DNA of 64,000 nucleotides from CAWBJO01 sp963789175. Lineage in GTDB: Bacteria; Pseudomonadota; Alphaproteobacteria; Rhizobiales; Aestuariivirgaceae. The position numbers and the translations under genes are program-made. The notes under the pieces are model-generated. The model searched no databases, was not told the DNA's origin, and was given only the letters and a program-made list of their open reading frames with translations. The stretch lies in NCBI GenBank assembly GCA_963789175.1, contig CAWBJO010000006.1:1-64000 (forward strand), given 5' to 3'. Of the stretch, positions 17,440-25,787 are shown piece after piece (positions within the stretch are counted from its first letter, which is position 1; each line of letters opens with the position of its first letter).

Positions 17440-18234
17440 ATGGATAGGCGGGCGTTCGTGGTCTCGGCCGCGGCCTTTGCGGCCTGTTTCTCCACCGGCA
17501 AGCTTGCCGCAAGCGTCGCACCCGCCGATTTGCCCATTGCGCCCAATGGCTTCAAGCCGGTCGAGCCGATCTACCCAGTCATCGAACCTCAGAGATTTCC
17601 CGCGTGGGTCGAAGACTACAAGTGGCTTCGGTCCGAACACCTGCCGCAGATGGTCAGCTACGCCACCAGCGAGCCTGCCGGGACGGTCATCGTCGATACC
17701 GACAGTCGCTATCTGTATCTCATACGCGGTTTCGGACAGGCCAAGCGCTACGGAATCGGCGTCGGACGCGACGGGTTCAACTGGTCCGGAACGGCCTCCA
17801 TCGAGCGCAAAAAGAAGTGGCCGATGTGGTATCCACCCAAGGAGATGCAGCGCCGCGACAAGGAGGCGCGCCGGTGGCGGAAGGGAATGCCGGGCGGGAC
17901 CCGCAATCCCCTGGGGGCGAGGGCGCTCTATCTCTTCCAGGGCCGGAGCGACACGCTGTTTCGCATCCATGGAACGCGGGATCCGAAATCGATCGGCAAG
18001 GCCGTTTCATCCGGCTGCATCCGAATGCTCAATGCTGACGTCATCGAGCTCTTCGATCGTCTGCCCATCGGCACCAAGGTCGTGGTGCTCCCCAGCGCCC
18101 ACCCGGTGGCGGCCGCTCCGAAACGTTCGAAGAACATCCTGGCCGACGCCGGGCGCCGCCGCCGCAAGAAGCGGCGCACGGCACTCTACCGGCGCCGGTA
18201 TCGGCCGATCTTAGATTTTTTCCGCTTTTGGTAG
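17440..18234 (+). CDS. L,D-transpeptidase (YkuD domain)
   Basis: The 264-residue protein has an N-terminal signal (MDRRAFVVSAAAFAACF). Its YkuD domain runs from about residue 80 (TVIVDTDSRYLYLIRGFGQ) to 215 and carries the catalytic motif with His177 (RIHGTRDPKSIG) and Cys193 (SSGCIRM). The C-terminus is very Arg/Lys-rich, as in many rhizobial members. It would form 3-3 peptidoglycan cross-links or attach proteins in the periplasm. The start is chosen at the signal peptide; upstream in-frame codons at 17392 have no support. Confidence 0.92.
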   Translation: MDRRAFVVSAAAFAACFSTGKLAASVAPADLPIAPNGFKPVEPIYPVIEPQRFPAWVEDYKWLRSEHLPQMVSYATSEPAGTVIVDTDSRYLYLIRGFGQAKRYGIGVGRDGFNWSGTASIERKKKWPMWYPPKEMQRRDKEARRWRKGMPGGTRNPLGARALYLFQGRSDTLFRIHGTRDPKSIGKAVSSGCIRMLNADVIELFDRLPIGTKVVVLPSAHPVAAAPKRSKNILADAGRRRRKKRRTALYRRRYRPILDFFRFW

Positions 18235-18382
18235 GGCAGGTCTAGGCCCGCGCACATTAAATCGGCGCCGACGCCTTGTCATCGAGACTTCACCCTCCAT
18301 CTATTCCTGTCATGGACGATCCGCCGCCCGGCTGATTTGCCTGCGGCATGTCTTCACTTGGAAGCCCAAGGAGTTCCAGACG

Positions 18383-18961
18383 ATGGACAAAGTTGACCGT
18401 CAAGCCATAGACAGCTTGTTCGAGAAGCTCGCCAGGGTCGAGCGCCAGGCACCGCCGCGCGACGCGGCGTCGGAGGACTTCATCGGCGAGAAAATCGCGC
18501 GTCAGCCGCACGCCGCCTACTACATGGCACAGACTATCGTAGTGCAGGAGCAGGCCCTAGCGGCTGCGCAGGCCCGGATCGAAGAGCTCGAGAATTCGAG
18601 CGAGGGCAGGGGCGGAATGATGAACAGCATCTTCGGCGGGCGCGAGCGCGCCGTACCGCAAGGCTCCGTGCCCCGAACCGGTCGGTCGCGCGACAATCAA
18701 CCGGATGCCTTCGAGAGACGGCAGCAGAGTTCGGGCGGAGGCTTCCTTGCAGGAGCCGCGCAAACCGCGATGGGCGTGACGGGCGGAATTCTTCTCGGCA
18801 ACCTGATTGCGGGAATGTTCGGCAGCGATCACGCGAAGGCCGCCGAACCGCAGGCCGATGACGGATCCGACACCGGTTCGGACGACGATGCCGGCGCAGA
18901 CAATGCGGCGGACGAGGGCGGCATTGGAGACGATGGCGGCTTCGGGGATTTCGACATCTAG
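18383..18961 (+). CDS. DUF2076 domain-containing protein
   Basis: This is a 192-residue acidic protein. Residues 1-75 are helical (DRQAIDSLFEKLARVER, AAYYMAQTIVVQEQAL) and typical of the DUF2076 N-terminus. A low-complexity middle and a Gly/Ala membrane-like stretch (GFLAGAAQTAMGVTGGILLG) follow, then an acidic Asp/Gly tail. DUF2076 proteins are thought to be periplasmic or membrane-associated ligand proteins, but no function is established. It is convergent with the ankyrin gene. Confidence 0.85.
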   Translation: MDKVDRQAIDSLFEKLARVERQAPPRDAASEDFIGEKIARQPHAAYYMAQTIVVQEQALAAAQARIEELENSSEGRGGMMNSIFGGRERAVPQGSVPRTGRSRDNQPDAFERRQQSSGGGFLAGAAQTAMGVTGGILLGNLIAGMFGSDHAKAAEPQADDGSDTGSDDDAGADNAADEGGIGDDGGFGDFDI

Positions 18962-18986
18962 CCTTTCGCAAGGCGACAATTGAGGA

Positions 18987-20195
18987 TCAGTCCCTCGCGC
19001 CAAGGTTCCTCAGCAGGTGCCGCATGGTTTCGTTGCTGGCCCCGTGAAGCGGCGTCTGGTTGCGGTTGTTGACTGCGTTTACATCGGCGCCGTAGCGGAC
19101 AAGCAGAGGCACGATCTGGATGCGGTCGTGGCCGACGGCGATGTGCAGCGGCATGTCGCCATCGGGCCCGGCTCGGCGGTTGACATCGACTCCCGCCTCG
19201 AGGAGCAGGCGGGCTACTGCCAGGCGGCCCCAGGCCGCAGCCCATATCATCGGCGATCTCCCCTGCAGACTGTCACTTGTGTCGGGGTCGGCACCTGCCC
19301 GCAAGAGCACGTCGGCGACAGCCTCATTGTCGGCGTCCACGGCGGCGATGAGTGGCGTCCGGCCTGCGCCGTCGCGAGCCTCGAGTTCAGCGCCGCGGGC
19401 GATGAGGAGCTTCGCCAGATGGGCGCCGCGCCGGTTCGATGCGACGACATGCAGGGGATGCAGTCCTCCGGACCCGGCGGAGGTCGGCGTCTCGATCCCC
19501 GCGCCGCGATCGAGCAGCAGCTTCACAACGTCGGTCGAGCCCCTCCGCACGGCGATGCACAAGGGTGGCCCCCAAAAGTCCGAAAGGTCGAGATCGGCGC
19601 CTTCGTCAATGAACCTCGCGACGGTCTCCACGTCGTCCGATTTCACCGCCTCGTGCAGGCTCGTCGGTGCGAAGAAGGCAATCGAGCAGCTTCCGTTTCG
19701 CGAGATCAAGGTGATTCGGTCATCGTCAATGTTGCCGATCATGGGTTTCGGTTCGGATGGCAGATGCACGAGGATTGCGTGACTGACCGCGACGCCATCG
19801 AGAACCCTTTGGCCTCGGGTTATGGTGATCCGCACGTCGCTCCGTCGAACTTTTGCAAACCCCGGTTCGAACACACCGTCGCAGGCGGGGCTCACCTTCG
19901 CTTCATAGATCGAGCGGAGGGGGACGGTCCCGCGCCTCCTGATCTCCGCCAGCGCGCCGTCGTGGGAAGTTTTCTCAGCAATCGGGTCGGTCCTTAGGAA
20001 CACGTCGCCGAGCTCCACGTCCGAGAGCTGCCGGACCTTCGAGGCAGACCACAGTTCGCCGGGGTTCGAGCTGGTGGCAACCCCACTGCTCAGGCCGGCG
20101 ATCAGCACTGCCAGTGCAAGCCGACACCTCGGCCGCGCCTCGAAGACCGCGAGGATCCGTAGCTTCGCAGACCTATTCCTGCCGGTCGTGGCCAT
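18987..20195 (-). CDS. Ankyrin-repeat protein, probably exported
   Basis: The 402-residue protein has a hydrophobic segment near the N-terminus (LALAVLIAGLSSGVA) that can serve as signal or anchor. A unique region of ~150 residues follows, then six or so ankyrin repeats from ~residue 175 to the end (TSLHEAVKSDDVETVARFIDEG, PLCIAVRRGSTDVVKLLLDRG, then further units ending TPLHGASNETMRHLL). Such repeats bind proteins; the partner is unknown. Its start overlaps the end of the membrane-protein gene 20173-20430 by 23 bases, so they are translationally linked. Confidence 0.85.
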   Translation of the reverse strand: MATTGRNRSAKLRILAVFEARPRCRLALAVLIAGLSSGVATSSNPGELWSASKVRQLSDVELGDVFLRTDPIAEKTSHDGALAEIRRRGTVPLRSIYEAKVSPACDGVFEPGFAKVRRSDVRITITRGQRVLDGVAVSHAILVHLPSEPKPMIGNIDDDRITLISRNGSCSIAFFAPTSLHEAVKSDDVETVARFIDEGADLDLSDFWGPPLCIAVRRGSTDVVKLLLDRGAGIETPTSAGSGGLHPLHVVASNRRGAHLAKLLIARGAELEARDGAGRTPLIAAVDADNEAVADVLLRAGADPDTSDSLQGRSPMIWAAAWGRLAVARLLLEAGVDVNRRAGPDGDMPLHIAVGHDRIQIVPLLVRYGADVNAVNNRNQTPLHGASNETMRHLLRNLGARD

Positions 20196-20430
20196 CGTCG
20201 AAATGCTGGCGCGATGCGGTATGGGCGGCTTCGTCGTGATGCCGGCTGCTGGCGAACATCAGGCCCATGAGCCCGACGGCGACCGCGATCGCCACCGCGA
20301 CACCGGCGATCAAGGCAGCGACTCCGTGGCCGCTGATGCCCAAGAAACCACCGAACAGCCAAGTGCCCGCGAGGACGACAAACGTCAGGCCAAGCGTCAG
20401 TACCAGGAACCGGCGGAAGTCACTCTGCAT
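20173..20430 (-). CDS. Small membrane protein
   Basis: This 85-residue protein has two predicted membrane segments (FLVLTLGLTFVVLAGTWLF and VAALIAGVAVAIAVAVGLMG). Its His/Asp-rich hydrophilic tail (SSRHHDEAAHTASRQH) could bind metal. No family is recognised. It overlaps the start of the downstream ankyrin gene and probably forms an operon with it. Confidence 0.6.
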   Translation of the reverse strand: MQSDFRRFLVLTLGLTFVVLAGTWLFGGFLGISGHGVAALIAGVAVAIAVAVGLMGLMFASSRHHDEAAHTASRQHFDDGHDRQE

Positions 20431-20531
20431 CGTCGCACCGACCTATTGTTCCGGCATATTACGCCATGGAATGGCCGTCGCGGGAAGAAAGTTCGCGCGC
20501 CGGGTCCCGGCGTGCAAGTCTCATGCCCCTC

Positions 20532-20714
20532 TCAGCGCGGATCGGAGCGCCGACCGGCCGCGAGGGCGCCTGCTGCAGCGTCCATCTGCTTGGGATCGTC
20601 CCGGTGCCGGCGCACGACGTCGCGGGCCAGGTCCCGAGCCAAGCCGTAGTGACGGACGACATGGTCGACGAGGTCGTCCTCGCTGACCGGACCGCCCAGC
20701 TTTGACGTTGCCAT
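20532..20714 (-). CDS. Small hypothetical protein
   Basis: This is a 60-residue soluble protein with an excellent GGAGGAG site just upstream of its ATG. The sequence is helical and charged (EDDLVDHVVRHYGLARDLARDVVRRH). It is divergent from the thioredoxin-fold gene at 20792. No function is known. Confidence 0.5.
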   Translation of the reverse strand: MATSKLGGPVSEDDLVDHVVRHYGLARDLARDVVRRHRDDPKQMDAAAGALAAGRRSDPR

Positions 20715-20791
20715 TTCTCCTCCTCCGGCGACAATGTCCTTGCAATGCGGGGAGCCGGGAAAGAGTTCCCGTCCGCACAGGAAGGAAGATC

Positions 20792-21439
20792 ATGAGAAGG
20801 CGGGATCTCTTGGGTATCGTGGCGCTGATATGCGTGTCGGCAGTCTCCGCGGCGGAGACGCGAGCCACGGACGCCGACCTCGCCCGCAAGCTCGTCGAAG
20901 CCACTCCCGCCATCGGGGAGCGGAGCCTCGGAAGAGCCGACGCGCCGGTCACCATCGTGGAATACGCCTCGGCCACCTGTCCGCACTGTGCCGCCTTCCA
21001 TAACCTGGTGTGGTCGCAGCTTCGGACAGCCTACATCGATACTGGGAAGATTCGCTGGATCTTCCGCGAGTTTCCCCTCGACGATCTCGCCATGGCGGCC
21101 TTCATGCTTGCCCGCTGCAGCTCGGAAGACCGCTATTTCGACGTCATCGCCACGCTGTTCGGCGAGCAGAAGATCTGGGCGGGCGGGGAGGGCGACGCCC
21201 GCGTCGAGCTCACGCGGATCATGGCCGGGTTCGGAATGAACAAAGGTGCGTTCGATGCCTGCGTTCAGCGGCTGGACCTGGTCGAGGCCATCTATGGCAT
21301 CGTCAAAACCGCAAACCAGGACTTCGGGGTGAAGTCGACGCCGACCTTCTTCATCGAGGGAGAACTCGTCTCAGGCGCGCAGGAATACTCCGTCTTCAGC
21401 GCCAAGGTCGACGCCGCACTGGCCAGGAAGGGGCAGTAG
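20792..21439 (+). CDS. DsbA-family thiol:disulfide oxidoreductase (thioredoxin fold)
   Basis: With the start MRRRDLLGIV (GGAAGGAAG site upstream) the protein has 215 residues: a signal peptide, then a thioredoxin-fold domain beginning GRADAPVTIVEYAS. The active site is Cys63-Pro-His-Cys66 (CPHC, the classical DsbA dipeptide), and the cis-proline loop is KSTPTFFIEG. It should act in the periplasm as a disulfide oxidase or exchange protein. Length and layout fit the DsbA_4/BdbD-like group common in alphaproteobacteria. It converges on fmdB with a 9-base gap. Confidence 0.9.
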   Translation: MRRRDLLGIVALICVSAVSAAETRATDADLARKLVEATPAIGERSLGRADAPVTIVEYASATCPHCAAFHNLVWSQLRTAYIDTGKIRWIFREFPLDDLAMAAFMLARCSSEDRYFDVIATLFGEQKIWAGGEGDARVELTRIMAGFGMNKGAFDACVQRLDLVEAIYGIVKTANQDFGVKSTPTFFIEGELVSGAQEYSVFSAKVDAALARKGQ

Positions 21440-21448
21440 AAAGGCCGA

Positions 21449-21802
21449 TCAGCATTCGTGGCGTACCAGCCACGGATGCTTCGAGCGCACCGTATTGCTG
21501 TGGCTGTGGCCGTGGTGATGGTGGTGGCGATGCTCCTTGACCTTCGCCAGGTCGCGGTGCGCATCGTGCTTGGGGATCGGATCACCGCGGCGGCGATGGA
21601 CGACGCGCGGCTCTTCCGTGCTTTTCTCGCTGGCATGATGGGCACGGCGCAGGCCCGACTCCATTCCGAGATAGGCAGCCGAGGGCGTGCGGCTCGCCGG
21701 TTTGCCGCAATCGGGGCAGGAGCTCGCCTTGTCGAAATCGGCGAGACTCGCCCAGTCGCTGAACTCACCGTGGCGACGGCATTCGTATTGATAGAGTGGC
21801 AT
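21449..21802 (-). CDS. fmdB: FmdB family zinc-ribbon protein with His-rich tail
   Basis: The 117-residue protein begins MPLYQYECRRHGEFSDW and has the FmdB/CxxC zinc ribbon, with Cys8 and the CPDCGKPASR pair. FmdB was first described next to formamidase in Methylophilus as a probable regulator of amide genes; its mechanism is not known. Here it follows fmdA by 60 bases on the same strand, which reproduces that linkage. Unusual is the C-terminal extension with a run of His residues (EHRHHHHHGHSHSN), which could bind nickel, zinc or another metal. Confidence 0.85.
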   Translation of the reverse strand: MPLYQYECRRHGEFSDWASLADFDKASSCPDCGKPASRTPSAAYLGMESGLRRAHHASEKSTEEPRVVHRRRGDPIPKHDAHRDLAKVKEHRHHHHHGHSHSNTVRSKHPWLVRHEC

Positions 21803-21861
21803 TAGGTCCAATCCTGTTCGAGCGTCGAGGGGGCGGGGCTGCCGCCCCCTCGCGTGGTCAT

Positions 21862-23094
21862 TCAACGGGCCCTGGCGAGGTCCGCCTTCGAAGAATCGAC
21901 GTGTTTCTGCGGTCCCGATGCATTGGGATGGATATCGAACTCGAAGATGTCCGTCGGGATGGCAACCGAAACGCAGGCGTTGGGAATGTCGACAACGCCG
22001 CCGATGCGCCCTTCGACGGGAGCGCAGCCCAGGATCACGTAGGCCTGCTCCTTCGAGTATCCGAACTTGGAGAGGTACTCGATGGCATTGAGGCAGGCGC
22101 GCCGCATCGCCATGGTGGCGTCGTTGTAGAGCTGCTTGCCGGTCTTGTCGTCGACGCCGATGCCCTCGAAGACGAGGAAATCGCCATAGTGAGGATCGAC
22201 CGGGCTGACCTTGAAGAGCGGATTGGTCAGACCGTACTTGGCGACGCCGCCTTTGATGAGATCGACATGCAGGTGGATCCACCCCGCCATCTCGATCGCA
22301 CCGCAGAAGGTGATCTCGCCATCGCCCTGCGAGAAGTGATAGTCGCCCATCGAAAGCCGCGCGCCGTTGACGTAGACGGGGAAGTAGATGCGCGAGCCGC
22401 GCGAGATGTTCTTGATGTCGCAGTTGCCGCCGTGCTCGCGCGGCGGGATGGTGCGGGCCGCTTCCTTGGCCGCCTTCTCGAGCGCGCCGCCCTTCAAGCC
22501 GCCGAGCAGAACGCCCTCGGGCTCGGGCGGCAACGCCAGCGGCGGAACGCGGTTGGGGTTGGTGGCGATGAGCTCGCGCTCGCGCTTGTTCCACTTGTCG
22601 AGGAGCTCGTGGCTGGGCGCGCAACCGATCAGGCCCGGATGCGTGATCGCCGCGAACCGCACCTTCGGAAGGTGGCGCGACGTGGCATAGATGCCTTTGC
22701 AGTCCCAGATGCACTTGCGGGGATCGGGGAACAGATCGGTCAAGAAGCCGCCGCCGTTGGCGGTGGAGAAGATGCCCGTATATCCCCATTCGTTGCCCTT
22801 GAGCGGGCCGATGTCGAGGATGTCGACGATGAGAATGTCGCCGGGTTCCGCTCCGGTAACCTCGATCGGGCCGACGAGGTGATGGCAGGGTGGGAGATAG
22901 CAATCGCGGATATCCGACGCGTTGTCGTCATTGCGGATCTGGCCGCCCGTCCAGTCCAATGCCTCGACGATGAAATCGTCGCCCGGCTTCACCGTGACGA
23001 CGGGCGGAATGTCGGGGTGCCACCGGTTGTGCAGCGGCGTGGGCTGTTCGGTCGTTTTCTTCTTGATGTCCACCGAGATGACGGTTTTTGCCAT
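21862..23094 (-). CDS. fmdA: Formamidase (acetamidase/formamidase family)
   Basis: The 410-residue enzyme is of full family length. It begins with an ATG after an AGGAG site (23095-23103). Characteristic stretches are VKPGDDFIVEALDWTGGQI, TGAEPGDILIVDILDIG, THPGLIGCAPSHELL, GGNCDIKNISRGSRIYFPVYV, GARLSMGDYHFSQGDGEI and the late ILGCAPVEGRIGGVVDIPNA. It hydrolyses formamide, and often acetamide or other short amides, to the acid plus ammonia in the cytoplasm. It sits between the amide/urea transporter and fmdB, so imported amide would be used as nitrogen source. Confidence 0.95.
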   Translation of the reverse strand: MAKTVISVDIKKKTTEQPTPLHNRWHPDIPPVVTVKPGDDFIVEALDWTGGQIRNDDNASDIRDCYLPPCHHLVGPIEVTGAEPGDILIVDILDIGPLKGNEWGYTGIFSTANGGGFLTDLFPDPRKCIWDCKGIYATSRHLPKVRFAAITHPGLIGCAPSHELLDKWNKRERELIATNPNRVPPLALPPEPEGVLLGGLKGGALEKAAKEAARTIPPREHGGNCDIKNISRGSRIYFPVYVNGARLSMGDYHFSQGDGEITFCGAIEMAGWIHLHVDLIKGGVAKYGLTNPLFKVSPVDPHYGDFLVFEGIGVDDKTGKQLYNDATMAMRRACLNAIEYLSKFGYSKEQAYVILGCAPVEGRIGGVVDIPNACVSVAIPTDIFEFDIHPNASGPQKHVDSSKADLARAR

Positions 23095-23106
23095 TTTCTC
23101 CTCCTA

Positions 23107-23802
23107 TTAAACCTGCAAATGCTTCTTGACGACGGCGTCGGTCAGTTCCTTCACCGAACCCTGGGCGACGATCCTTCCCGTATCCAGCATGGCGAACCGG
23201 CGCGATATATCGCGAACGAAATCCAGGCGCTGCTCAACGAGCAGAACGGCGCACCGGCGCTCGTCGAGAATGCGCTTGATGATGTTCTGGATCTCCTCGA
23301 CGACCGAGGGCTGCAATCCTTCGGTCGGCTCGTCGAGCAGCAGCAGGCGCGGCTTCTGGACCAGCGCCCGGGCGATGGCGAGCTGTTGCTGCTGGCCGCC
23401 GGAAAGCACGCCGCCCTTCCGTCCGGAAACGGCTTTCAGAGCCGGGAAATAGTCGTAGGCGAGCCCGAGGGAGCCGTTCACCTTCATGCTCTTGCCGAGC
23501 AGCGCGAGCCGAATGTTCTCATCCACGCTGATATCGGGAATGATCTGCCGTCCCTGGGGAACGTAGCTGATGCCCAAGTGAGTGCGGCGATGCGACTTGA
23601 GATGGGTGATGTCTTTCCCGTCGAGCTGTATGGTGCCCGATTTCGGCGGGTTCACTCCGGTGATGCTGCGAAGAAGGGTCGTCTTGCCGGCGCCGTTGCG
23701 GCCAAGCACCGAGACGAGCTCGCCGTCGGCGACTTCGAGGGACAGGCCGTGAATGATGTGGCTCGATCCGTAGAAGCTGTTGATACGGTCGATCTTAAGC
23801 AT
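23107..23802 (-). CDS. Urea/short-chain amide ABC transporter ATP-binding protein (UrtE/FmdF-type, LivF family)
   Basis: This is a 231-residue ATPase with Walker A GRNGAGKTT, signature LSGGQQQQLAIARAL, Walker B LLLLDEPTEGLQP and a LVEQRL switch region, the pattern of LivF/UrtE proteins. Its ATG at 23802 overlaps the stop of the upstream ATPase in an ATGA arrangement, so translation is coupled. It is the second of two ATPases energising the import complex encoded at 23107-28066. The gene could be named urtE after the urea system or by analogy with the fmd transport genes of Methylophilus; the substrate is better predicted by fmdA next door. Confidence 0.9.
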   Translation of the reverse strand: MLKIDRINSFYGSSHIIHGLSLEVADGELVSVLGRNGAGKTTLLRSITGVNPPKSGTIQLDGKDITHLKSHRRTHLGISYVPQGRQIIPDISVDENIRLALLGKSMKVNGSLGLAYDYFPALKAVSGRKGGVLSGGQQQQLAIARALVQKPRLLLLDEPTEGLQPSVVEEIQNIIKRILDERRCAVLLVEQRLDFVRDISRRFAMLDTGRIVAQGSVKELTDAVVKKHLQV

Positions 23803-24545
23803 CAGTGCCCGCCGCTCTTGCCGAGGTAGACCTCGCGAACCATCTCGTTCTCGACCACGTCCTTGAAGTCGCCCTCGGCCAGGAGCTGGCCTTGGTGCAT
23901 GACGGTCACCTTCCGAGCGATCTGGCGCACGAGGTGCATGTCGTGCTCGACGAGGAGAACCGTGTGATCCTTGGCGATGCGGAGAATGAGATCGGCGGTG
24001 CGCCGCTTTCCATCCTGGGTCATGCCGGTCGTCGGCTCGTCGAGAAGGAGAAGCTTCGGTCGCGAGGCGACGAGCATCGCGATCTCGAGCCACTGCCTCT
24101 CGCCGTGCGAAAGCGTGTCGACGGGATCGTTGGCGCGGTCGGCCAGCTCGACGAGCTCGAGGATGTCCCAGATGCGGTCGTTCTCCTCCGGCGACAATTC
24201 CTTGAACAGGTAGCGGAACACGTGGCGATCGCCGGCGAGCGACACCATGACGTTGTCGTAGACCGACAGCGTCTCGTACATGTTCGGAACCTGGAACTTG
24301 CGGCTGATGCCGGCGCTGAAGATCTCGTCCGGAGCGAGGCCGGTGATGTCGCGGCCGTCGAAGCGAATGGTGCCCGACGTCGGCTTGAACTGGCCGGTGA
24401 TCATCGCGATGAGCGTCGTCTTGCCGGCGCCGTTGGGGCCCAAGAGGACGCGCAGCTCATGCTCGTCGACGCTGAAGTCGAGGTTGTTGAGAATGGTGTA
24501 GCCCGAAACCTTGGTGGTCAGTTTCTGAACTTCGAGGAGCGGCAT
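23802..24545 (-). CDS. Urea/short-chain amide ABC transporter ATP-binding protein (UrtD-type, LivG family)
   Basis: The 247-residue ATPase has Walker A GPNGAGKTT, signature LSHGERQWLEIA and Walker B LLLLDEPTTGM. LSHGERQWLEIAM is the form seen in UrtD proteins rather than in branched-chain amino acid LivG proteins, which supports a urea/amide system. It lies 9 bases after the permease gene and overlaps the start of the next ATPase. It forms the cytoplasmic motor of the importer together with that protein. Confidence 0.92.
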   Translation of the reverse strand: MPLLEVQKLTTKVSGYTILNNLDFSVDEHELRVLLGPNGAGKTTLIAMITGQFKPTSGTIRFDGRDITGLAPDEIFSAGISRKFQVPNMYETLSVYDNVMVSLAGDRHVFRYLFKELSPEENDRIWDILELVELADRANDPVDTLSHGERQWLEIAMLVASRPKLLLLDEPTTGMTQDGKRRTADLILRIAKDHTVLLVEHDMHLVRQIARKVTVMHQGQLLAEGDFKDVVENEMVREVYLGKSGGH

Positions 24546-24554
24546 GTGACTCTC

Positions 24555-25736
24555 CTAGACCATCTCGTCGCCTGACTTCGGGGTGCCCGAAGGCTCCCAG
24601 TCACGCTGCCGGTCGTGTGCGAGGCGGTCGTGCTCTTCGCGCATTTGGGCGTAGGTGCCGCGCCGCTTCCGATTGACCCAGTTGCCGATGGTTCCGACGA
24701 GACCATCGGGTATCCAAAGCACGACGGCGATGAAGAGAACACCCATGAAGAACTGCCAGTAGTTGGCGAACCAGCTGCCGCTCAACATGAACTCGAGGCC
24801 GCGGACGAGGAAGGCGCCGATGAAGGGGCCGATGAGCGTGGCGCGACCGCCGACTGCGGTCCAGATCACCGCCTCGACGGAGAGCAGGGGGCCGGTGTCG
24901 AGGAACGACACGATGCCGACCCACGAGGCATACATGGCGCCGGCGGCGGCCGACATGAAAGCGGAAACGCAGAACACGAAAATACGGTAGTTGGCAACGT
25001 TGTATCCCATGAACTCGGCACGCGTGTCGTTGTCGCGGATCGATTTGAGCACGGTTCCTATTCGAGAATGGGTGATGAACCTGGCGATGACGAAGAAGGC
25101 GACGGTCACCGTCAGGATGAACCACAGGAACGGAGCCCCGACGTAGTTCCCGTAGTCCGTGACACCGTTGAAGCCTCCGGTATAGGCCTGATACTCGATG
25201 ATGAACTCCTGAAGGATCAGTGCCTCGGCCAAGGTGATGACGGCGCAGTAGACGCCATAGATGTGGCGCTTGAAGGTGATGACGCCGAAGATGAAGGCGA
25301 GCACGGTCGGGATCACCAGCGCGGCCACGACGGCGAAGGGCACGCTGATGAGCGGCTCCATGAACGTCGGCAGCGCTGTGAGCCCGTTCCACTCCATGAA
25401 ATCCGGGAACTTGCTGCCGTATCGGGTCGGATGGGCAATGGCGTAGTTGATCTTGAGCGACAGCGCGACCATGTAGGCGCCAATGCCGAAATAGACGGCC
25501 TGACCGAGACTCAGGATGCCGGTGAAGCCCCAGATCAGGTCAATGCTGAGGGCGAAGATCGCAAAGCAGAGAAACTTTCCAAGCAGCAGGAGAACGTAGC
25601 TGTTGGGTCCTGAGAAGTAAGGGAAAGTGCCGATGGCCGCGACGACTAGGGCGCCGAGGAGAAGCGCCCAGATCGGAAGAAAGGGCTGCCGCTCGACGAA
25701 CCTCACCTTAGTTGCAGGGGCCGCCTTTTTCGCCAT
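24555..25736 (-). CDS. Urea/short-chain amide ABC transporter permease (UrtC-type, LivM family)
   Basis: The 393-residue permease has an N-terminal cytoplasmic lead, then about nine membrane segments. LivM/UrtC hallmarks are FALSIDLIWGFTGILSLGQ near the start and VSAFMSAAAGAMYASWVG followed by WTAVGGRATLIGPFIGAF in the last third. The hydrophilic C-terminal tail is about 45 residues. It pairs with the permease at 25788-26660. Spacing to the neighbours (9 and 51 bases) supports one operon. Confidence 0.92.
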   Translation of the reverse strand: MAKKAAPATKVRFVERQPFLPIWALLLGALVVAAIGTFPYFSGPNSYVLLLLGKFLCFAIFALSIDLIWGFTGILSLGQAVYFGIGAYMVALSLKINYAIAHPTRYGSKFPDFMEWNGLTALPTFMEPLISVPFAVVAALVIPTVLAFIFGVITFKRHIYGVYCAVITLAEALILQEFIIEYQAYTGGFNGVTDYGNYVGAPFLWFILTVTVAFFVIARFITHSRIGTVLKSIRDNDTRAEFMGYNVANYRIFVFCVSAFMSAAAGAMYASWVGIVSFLDTGPLLSVEAVIWTAVGGRATLIGPFIGAFLVRGLEFMLSGSWFANYWQFFMGVLFIAVVLWIPDGLVGTIGNWVNRKRRGTYAQMREEHDRLAHDRQRDWEPSGTPKSGDEMV

Positions 25737-25787
25737 CGAAGAATTCCACTCCTCTCGTCTCGCTGCGTCTGGATACCGGGGCGGCGG

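Noticed and set aside
21796..23829. Very long open frame on the plus strand across fmdA and the UrtE-type gene
   Set aside because: It is antisense to well-recognised genes; its translation is a low-complexity Asp/Glu/Arg mix caused by high G+C codon bias.
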